Source of the DNA: Gibbula magus
Taxonomy: Eukaryota; Mollusca; Gastropoda; Trochida; Trochidae
NCBI GenBank assembly: GCA_936450465.1
Contig: OW388300.1
Location: forward strand, 45,292,358-45,356,357
Direction of reading: 5' to 3'
Length of the DNA: 64,000 nucleotides
Shown here: positions 57,057-64,000 of the stretch, piece by piece
Layout of the letters: every line of letters begins with the position of its first letter
Numbering within the stretch: the first letter of the stretch is position 1
Position numbers and translations under genes: made by a program
The notes under the pieces: model-generated
The model's database searches: none
What the model was told of the DNA's origin: nothing
What the model saw: only the letters and a program-made list of their open reading frames with translations

Positions 57057-58440
57057 TCACATATACACTCGTTGGTATTTAGAAAGAACGATATGATGGA
57101 TAGCTGGATGGTTTGATGAAAGATGACGGATGATTGTATGTGTAGTGTGTATTATGGTTAAAGCTGCCTTGTCAGGCTTATACGCCGTCATATAAAGACA
57201 CTTCGCCTGTTGTGAGATACTAATGAAAACTGTAACTGAAAATGGTAACGATTTTAATGGTTGGTTCGTCAATTTGTCATTTGTGAGTGATGCTTGAGAA
57301 GTGAGGTTGTTTGTCGTAAGACGAAATAACGATCACTATATATAACAGCTGTTATTACACATCGCGTGGTCTGAAGATTTCAACGGAAGAAATACACAGT
57401 TATTTAAATACATTAAGTCATAAGTAAAATGCAACAAATGCTTTGTTATTTTATTATTAGGTATGAGTTGGTAAAGTATAAGTATAACAAGCAAAAATAG
57501 TCATCGGCTCTGTAGCTCATCAGCTATTGCTTAATTTATTACCACTTAAATTGATGACTTTCATATCAAATAATTTCCCATTTCCCATGCGGTCTGTGTT
57601 ATTAATCGAACAGTCACGCCAAATACAGGCCTACAATTTATAATACACATAGTCAAGGTTAGTTTTCACAAAATGTGAAACAGATATTCTAGCTTGACCT
57701 TGTATTCTAACGATGATGAAGGCTTACATATTTTAAATGTGTAACTTCTTTTTCCTGATTTATATGCTTTCGATTTTCTTGGCTATATAAAGTACCCCAT
57801 TTTGTAATTTCTCACATTCCACCTGATGAAGGAAAAGTATATATACTCCGAAATGTTGATATCCAGAAAATATTCCTGTTCTTATGTATGCCACTTCTAG
57901 ATGACCATCAGCTAGAGCATTGATGTTTTCGCTCGTTTTATACCAATCATTAACTCGTTTAAAAAAATTATTAAATGAAAAATCGGTTATTATCTTCTGT
58001 TTTTTCCCCTGAGAAAGTAACACGTTATATCACTGAGTGGAAAATACGAATTTTGATTCAAGCGATAAATGAGACATTCCCACTGAACATAGATTATTTA
58101 TGTTTCCACAGAGACCATACAATTTATTATATGGTCTCTGGGTTCCAGCAATTGTTATAAGGCAATAAGTAATAATGATGTTAAGTCTCATATGAAAAGG
58201 CATGGATCAATTAATGAAAATTCTGTAAAGTGATATTTTCATTTCTTTATCGTACATTGCACCATTCATAAATATATTACGGTCAAACACATATGTTTAT
58301 ATAGATGGTATACATATTTCTGTGATTGGGTTGAATAATAATTAATTAGTTTGTATTTGACCTTTCAATGAAATCAGTTATTAAAATGTAATAACATAAG
58401 ACCAACTGGCTTACTTAAATATACTCCGTGTCCGTGAAAT
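57057..58440. other. 5' intron of the ATP-grasp gene and flank
   Basis: If the 5' exon near 58464 is right, this is an untranslated-region intron of about 1.5 kb. It contains the hammerhead-like motif at 57823. No other gene seen. Confidence 0.4.
57800..57885 (+). ncRNA. Hammerhead-like motif, Penelope-type (copy 3)
   Basis: CTGATGA (57823-57829), stem GGA/TCC around an AGTATATATACT palindrome, then an intact GAAA (57850-57853) and TGTTGAT. It is preceded by CACATTCCAC and followed by ATATTCCTGTTC, as in copy 1 (CATTCCAT before, CTATTCCTGTCC after). Both conserved core boxes are intact in this copy, although an outer stem I is not obvious. Confidence 0.45.
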
Positions 58441-58463
58441 AGATTGAGAAAACTTAGACCTAC

Positions 58464-58756
58464 CTGCTCAGATCTGCAAAAACTTGTTCTCGCTTCCGCA
58501 TTGAGTTATATTTAGCCCCAGTGGTCGACATCACGTGATCTGGGAGAAATAATTTTCAGATTAATGTCAGCAAATTTATATTGATTTAAAATATATATAT
58601 ATAATGTTATTTGTCAATCAAGTTAAATTTAATAAAAGTACTATACTGACGTATACATTACGCGTGTCTTTATAAAAGAAAATGATGGTTCTTTCAACTA
58701 GTATTTTCTATACTCTTTTGTTTACAAGCTGCTCATTTTAACAGGCCAGATCCAAA
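58464..58756. promoter_or_regulatory. Shared head-to-head promoter of the ATP-grasp and RBM45 genes
   Basis: A minus-strand donor GAGCAG|GTAGGT at 58464 suits a 5' untranslated exon of the ATP-grasp gene; RBM45 starts at 58757 on the plus strand, so the two start sites lie within about 250 bases. The interval has TCACGTGA (58531-58538), a palindromic E-box of the USF/TFEB kind. The transcript starts are inferred. Confidence 0.45.
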
Positions 58757-61587
58757 ATGGCGTACAACCACGAAGATGCCCCGAATACCCGTTTGTTTAT
58801 CATGTGTGGCAAAGGAGCCACTGATGACACGCTAAGAAGTACATTCGGCAAATTTGGAACAATCAAGGATCTTTGGGTGGTCAAAGACAGGCGCACAAAT
58901 GAAGAAAAAGGTATTAAAATAAAACAATGTGATTGCCCTGTCTACTCGCCGGTTTCTCAACGGATTCTTCTCAACTTTCGGGTCTGTTTCGCCTCGTCCG
59001 ACATCTACAATCGTTAATGACGTTATTTACACAGACGTTCATGTTAATTCAGTGTAGGATGATTAATAGATACGATTTTCATCAGATCCTATTCACGCTG
59101 ATTAAATTTGTGAGGATAATTTTGACTACAGACTATCATAAATCCATTGACATTGTGTAGATGTCGGGTAAAGCTACGCACATAAGCGATTATGACAGAC
59201 TTTTTATATCCCACCTTAACATGAATTTAGCGTTCTCCTGTTTACGGCGATGGGTAATATTACGTTAATTTATGAGAACGAGCGGACGGTCAAAATGCAA
59301 ATATTTTTACATGTGCGATAACTCGACCTGGAACTAAAAATTTGAACTATGGAAACCAGGAATGAGAGAGTACCAAGAGATATATTAAACAAAAATAGCA
59401 TAATATTCTTAATAGCTTTTCACTCCACAATAAAACTCTGAAAATTACTGAGTCGACACAGGGGTTGTACTCAAGGGAATATGGTAATTGACACTTGTAT
59501 AATAAAAATCTTCATGCTCTGATGACTTCCATCAAACTTATGTGGAGATAGGGGTGTAACAATACATCGGGTACACCTACAGAATACCGGATACATCCAG
59601 CTCTATTGTAGTCACGCGACATTCCTATATATAGAGAAGCATGCGCAAGCGGGCTTATCTCCGTTAGGAGCAATTTTAGAAGAAAATTAAGGTCATTTTC
59701 GTGTTTGTCATGAAAAGTTTAATTTTAAACTTCGTCTGTAGGACGAAGTTTTAAACACGATTTTTAATAAAACCGTAAAAGATCAATCCATTCGTCTGCA
59801 ATCAAGGGGAAATCCTGATGATTTTCCCTTTTTTTGATTGGTCAATTCATACAGCACGCGTCGAATATTCCAAATAAGGAAGATGCAATTTGGGATTTCA
59901 CTCGCCTGAAACGGTATTTTGTTCTCAGTTGAAGTTCATTGTTGTTTATTCTAAATTAATGCTGCTGAATTGTTGTTTACGTAATATTATGATGTGTAAA
60001 TGTTTGTAATTACGACTGAATGTTAATATCTAATTAAATTTGATTTTGATTGCCTTCAACCGAAGAATGACTGAACTTGACAGCGTTAGTGATCGAGCGT
60101 CCACTATTTACGTTTGATAAAATATCAACTTTAAATGTTCAAAAGCATCATCAACGTAAGGTTAACCTTTTCATTGTGAATAATATCATGTCTTATATTT
60201 ATGTCATTATTATTTTGTGTTCAACACTCGAAAACAATTCATGGGAATTTCCGACCGGGTAAATAATAACACTGTAATTTTTTCCTACTCGAGAAGGTAA
60301 GTTCGTGTATTGATCCAATCTTTCAGTAAATTTAACAAACGTTAAATGTTCATATCATCAATGACACTTACCTTGAAGTATTGTTTTTATTTAAAAATCT
60401 TGGTATAGTATTTCTGAAACCCCGGAAAAGTCTCAACAACCTGGGATATTCGCAAGTCAACATTATGTAAATAAACAAAAAATAGGCCGATTTCGTACAT
60501 AAAATGACTGTCAATATACATTAAAAGTGTATCTAAACCCTAATGCAGTTACTAAGAAGGGGTCTAAGGGTTAAGTAAGATGATCGAAATGTATCCAAGG
60601 GTTAATTACAAACTCAGTTTGCACTGCGACCTGTCAACCATGCAAAAACGGGAAACCCCGATGTCGGGAAAACGCCTCGGCTTACTTTTCGAAGAACATA
60701 GCAATATTTCTTGAAAATCATGACTGTGACGACCCCTGTAAACTAAATCTAACCACAAGGTATATCTAAGCGTGCGTCCTAGGGTTAAATAAGATCGTCG
60801 ACTGGTTCCCAAGGGCTAAAAAAAGAACCGTGACAAAGTCACCCAACAATCAAAATAGCGTCAGTTTCTAACAAGTCTCGCTTCGAGGTCAATATGTCAA
60901 ATGCGCATGTCCGGTAAGGTAAAATTTCGCGTGCTTACAAACATGGCGGAATGTATCCGGTATTCTGTAGTCTTTCCATACATCGAACTATCGATGCATC
61001 GCAATAGTTGGCTTGGCAATAGTACTATATCGATAGTATATACAAAAACACTTCGCTATCGCAATAGTAAGGTTAACTATCGATACAATCGAAACTATTA
61101 AATTTCCCTTAATTATGAATGATTTGCACAAGCCTCACTGCATTTGATTGAATATTTTTCATTTTAGAATGTCAAAAGTGAATAACTAGAGATAGGAAAT
61201 AGCAAAATGACAAAAAGTCTTTTCATTTATGATTTCTTTACTGATTTTGGTTCCATAGTCCTTACATCAATTAAACATTTCCACTAAAACCTATAAGAAA
61301 TCTAGCTGATTATTGCGTATTTGTACAAAAAACACTATCGCAATAGTTATTGCAATAGTGAGTTACAATAGTCTATCGCTATCGCAATAGTAAGTGGCAA
61401 TAGACTATCGCTATCGCAATAGTCTCTTAGGGTCAATAGTCACCCCTATGTGGAGATGTAACAAACAGTTATCTCCCTTTTTATTTCAGGTATTGCATAC
61501 ATCACATTTTCCCGGACGTCGGAGGCAGCTTTAGCCATGGAGGAAATGAATGGACGAAACATGGACGGACAACCCCGCCCTCTCAAG
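58757..61587 (+). CDS. RBM45: RBM45-like RNA-binding protein, 5' exons (partial)
   Basis: Exon 1 is 58757-58910 and exon 2 is 61490-61587, joined at a phase-1 Gly; 84 residues are present and the frame continues past the window through donor AAG|GTTATT. The sequence is the first RNA-recognition motif of RBM45 (Drb1): RNP2 LFIMCG at about residues 13-18, LRSTFGKFGTIKDLWVVKDR, and RNP1 KGIAYITF at 51-58 split by the intron, then EEMNGRNMDG. RBM45 is a nuclear RNA-binding protein with several RRMs that takes part in splicing and DNA-damage responses in vertebrates. The ATG has a good context (AAAATGG) and matches the usual N-terminus length. A possible 5' intron acceptor TTTTAACAG is 12 bases upstream. 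Intron 1 (2.6 kb) contains a hAT-like element. Confidence 0.9.
59549..61448. mobile_element. hAT-like DNA transposon, non-autonomous, 1.9 kb (RBM45 intron 1)
   Basis: Begins TAGGGGTGTAACAATAC and ends ATAGTCACCCCTA, the TAGGGGTG type of hAT ends, and is flanked by an exact 8-bp direct repeat TGTGGAGA (59541-59548 and 61449-61456), the hAT hallmark. Subterminal CTATCG / GCAATAGT repeats crowd the right 500 bp. No transposase frame remains. Confidence 0.85.
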
Positions 61588-61632
61588 GTTATTATGATAC
61601 TATTTTATTAGAATTACTCACGATTATTGGTA

Positions 61633-61740
61633 GGGGTGAAACGGTACGCCTATGCCAGGGTTCGGTTCGTATTGCGGTACAGAGCTCTCGGTTCAGTACT
61701 TTTCGCTTCGGTTCTTCAAAAGTTCAATACCACTCCTCAA
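61633..61740. mobile_element. Short hAT-like remnant
   Basis: TAGGGGTGAAACGGTACG, then GGTTCGGTTCGTATTGCGGT and finally TACCACTCCTCA, which is a weak mirror of the start. It lies in the intron after RBM45 exon 2. Confidence 0.45.
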
Positions 61741-61980
61741 CAATAAAAATAACAGATGAATTTCACAGATAATTTTAATTTTGGAAATAGTTGACAGGAA
61801 AACATTCAAATAATTCAAAAGAGAGCTAAATTAAGCCCTGGACACTCAAAAGAACAAGCACTGCAAATCATCTGGTAATCAAATTGACTAATCACACACG
61901 GAGTGGTGAGTGAATTTATTTTTTTAGAATAAAAAGGTTCAATGGGGCTTTGCATGTGCCATAAATTCTTATTTGTAATT

Positions 61981-62945
61981 ATGTCTCCCCCCGAAGGGTC
62001 GGGAGACATATTGGTTTTAGCTGAGTTCCCGTCGGCGTCGGCGTTGGCGTTGGCGTCGGCGTTCCCATTTCGTTTCCGGAGCAGATCTCTAAAACTATGT
62101 GACCAATCATCACCAAACTTGGTATACTGTCTCTCCATATCGTGTAGATGTGCCTTTTGGGGGTTAGAGATTTTTTACAATTTTTTTATTTTTTTATTTC
62201 CATGGCAACGATTTGGACTTAGTCTATTTCAAGGGTAGTGTTCGTTTCCGGAGCAGATCTCTAAAACTATGTGACCAATCATCACCAAACTTGGTATACT
62301 GTCTCTCCATATCGTGTAGATGTGCCTTTTGGGGGTTAGAGATTTTTTACAATTTTTTTTTTTTTATTTCCATGGTAACGATTTGGACTTAGTCTATTTC
62401 AAGGGTAGTGTTCGTTTCCGGAGCAGATCTCTAAAACTATGTGACCAAATATCACCAAACTTGGTATACTGTCTCTCCATATCGTGTAGATGTGCCTTTT
62501 GGGGGTTAGAGATTTTTTACAATTTTTTTTTTATTATTTCCATGGCAACGATTTGGACTTAGTCTATTTCAAGGGTAGTGTTCGTTTCCGGAGCAGATCT
62601 CTAAAACTATGTGACCAATCATCACCAAACTTGGTATTCTGTCTCTCCACATCATGTAGATGTGCCTTTTGGGGGTAAGAGATTTAAAAAAAAAAATCTT
62701 TTTTTATTTCCACCTCATCGATTTGGACTTAGTCTTTTTAGAAAAACTGGCTTTTATTTCAGCATCAAATCATTTAGAATTTTAAATATTTTGTTTGCTA
62801 CAATTGTGGAGTTGATAGGTTATTTATTCAAGTTGAATTATACAGAGAACATTAATGGTGCTTTATGACAGTATTGTTTAGAGGTTTGGAGCATTTGAGG
62901 AAGGGGGAGACATCTGTTTTTACGGGTAAAAACACTTTCTTGTTT
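61981..62945 (+). mobile_element. Hairpin + tandem-monomer element with four monomers of about 170 bp
   Basis: Opens with the hairpin TCTCCCCCCGAAGGGTCGGGAGA, then GGCGTCGGCGTTGGCGTTGG, then four tandem monomers starting at 62071, 62243, 62413 and 62583 (periods 172, 170, 170), each CGTTTCCGGAGCAGATCTC, AACTATGTGACCAATCATC, TTGGTATACTGTCTCTCC, AGATGTGCCTTTTGGGGG, TTTCCATGGCAACG. A closing GGGGGAGACATC is near 62903. The match between monomers is high, so the array is young. Confidence 0.85.
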
Positions 62946-63725
62946 CATCTAAAATGACTAGACAGTAAAATAACAATTTGAAATCACATTCAACAAATTC
63001 AATAAAGAAAATCAGTGATATTTAAGTTGATTAAGTAATTACTTATGTTGTTCTTATTTTGTTTTTCAATATTATATGAAGGAATGTTTATTTACTGTGT
63101 ATAACCATAACTTTTGTTATTTATTAAACAGCTGTGAAAATGTTTCATTGCCAGACTCCCGGAGCAAGTAAACTACAAGGTCAAGCTTACAGTTAATTGC
63201 CATGTAAACTTGCTTGTGAAAAGTAATATCTTAAAAATAAAAAGTACAACTGTTGACTTGTTGTGTCTATTTAATTATTGTTTTAATGGTATACATATCA
63301 TTCTCCTCTCCGTAAATCGAACGAACAAGTGTAAGCAGGAGTCAACACCAGAAACTCTATTGTTTGTTATTAGCCTTGTCATTGGTTAACTTGGGGACTT
63401 CCCTTTTCTTAGCCAATCAGAAAATTAAATACAAAGTTCAATGCATAGTGTACGTAGTCTAGCATATAAAACGGGAAAATTATCAAACCTCTTTTGTCAA
63501 GAAAATAGAAATTCATTAATTCAGACGAAGTTCTTTTGATTTCTCAATTGACATTCAATAAATATGAAACAATTACGTTCTTTAGCTATTTAAACGTAGT
63601 TAATGATTAATAAAATCTACACTAACTTACCGTCTAGCATGATGTCGCCCGCATGGTGTAGTCGCTTCTAGATTTGGAAATTAATTTTGCATTTTTTACT
63701 CACAGAAACTTGTGAAATAGTCGGT
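62946..63725. other. Intergenic or RBM45 intron DNA, nothing recognised
   Basis: No RRM-like exon of RBM45 was found here, so its third exon is probably outside the window. Confidence 0.45.
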
Positions 63726-63732
63726 TATTTTT

Positions 63733-64000
63733 TAGCTCATCAGGCCTGAAAGGCCCGATGGGCTTATGGCATGGCATGGTGTCCGGCGTCCGTCCATCCG
63801 TCCATCCGTCCATCCGTCCATCCGTAAACTTTTTGCTTTTTCGACTTCTTCTCCAGAACCAATGACTCCACAGAGCTGAAATTTTATGTGCAGACTCCTT
63901 GGCCAATGGGGTTTCTAAATTGTAAATTTCATGACCCCATGACCCCAAATGGGGTCACAGGGGTCACATCCTTAAAAACCTATTTTCATCTTCTTCTTCA
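63733..64000 (+). mobile_element. Hairpin + GTCC element, start only
   Basis: Hairpin AGCTCATCAGGCCTGAAAGG..CCCGATGGGCT, then GGCGTCCGTCCATCCGTCC repeats at 63789-63826, then the start of a monomer region with GACTTCTTCTCCAGAACC and CAGAGCTGAAATTTTATG. It is the fourth element of this architecture and is cut by the window edge. Confidence 0.65.

Overview
The window is AT-rich, intron-rich invertebrate DNA packed with short mobile elements. Weak GT..AG-spliced genes, tRNA-derived SINEs whose tails end in runs of ACTC, LINE ends with (TCTG)n or (TTC)n tails, and many foldback MITEs point to a lophotrochozoan, most likely a bivalve mollusc. The species cannot be named from the sequence alone. 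No bacterial-type genes, rRNA, true tRNA genes or CRISPR arrays were seen.

Four protein genes are well supported by reading frames joined at canonical splice sites. (1) PEX10, the peroxisomal RING E3 ligase: + strand, 7 exons, complete at 19839-26595, 296 aa. (2) A bHLH transcription factor of the Ptf1a/Fer group: - strand, 2 exons, complete at 41817-47100, 197 aa, with a 4.7 kb intron. (3) A CDC123-like (D123) ATP-grasp protein: - strand, 2 coding exons, complete at 55503-56972, 360 aa, with a probable 5' untranslated exon near 58464. (4) The first two coding exons of an RBM45-like RNA-binding protein: + strand, 58757-61587, continuing beyond the window. Genes 3 and 4 are head to head and appear to share a short promoter with a palindromic E-box. 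The four genes have no obvious common pathway; the arrangement looks like ordinary chromosomal neighbourhood.

Region by region: 1-1748 is a 32-bp minisatellite with a higher-order pattern marked by a 51-bp variant unit. 1750-11300 holds inverted dispersed repeats, foldback elements, two LINE 3' ends and SINE pieces. 11350-13370 is an element bounded by TGTTCCCA palindromes with two unrecognised spliced exons inside. 13000-17500 holds Penelope-like hammerhead-type motifs and several dead LINE reverse-transcriptase pieces. 19.8-27.5 kb is PEX10. 28.5-37.1 kb is a dense transposon zone: a Mutator-like foldback element with target duplications, a 2.3 kb long-TIR element, a Harbinger-like element and a 64-bp tandem array ending in an inverted copy. 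37.1-41.3 kb is mostly featureless. 41.8-47.4 kb is the bHLH gene, followed by AT-rich DNA and a GAT/CAT-rich minisatellite near 50.3 kb. 55.5-61.6 kb contains the last two genes, with a 1.9 kb hAT-like element in RBM45 intron 1. 61.98-64 kb holds elements built on tandem monomers of about 170 bp.

The most interesting non-gene signals are the hammerhead-like motifs, the repeated hairpin / GTCC-repeat / 170-bp-monomer architecture seen in four elements of different sequence, and several transposon insertions with clean target-site duplications. All calls come from reading the sequence; no database or folding program was used.
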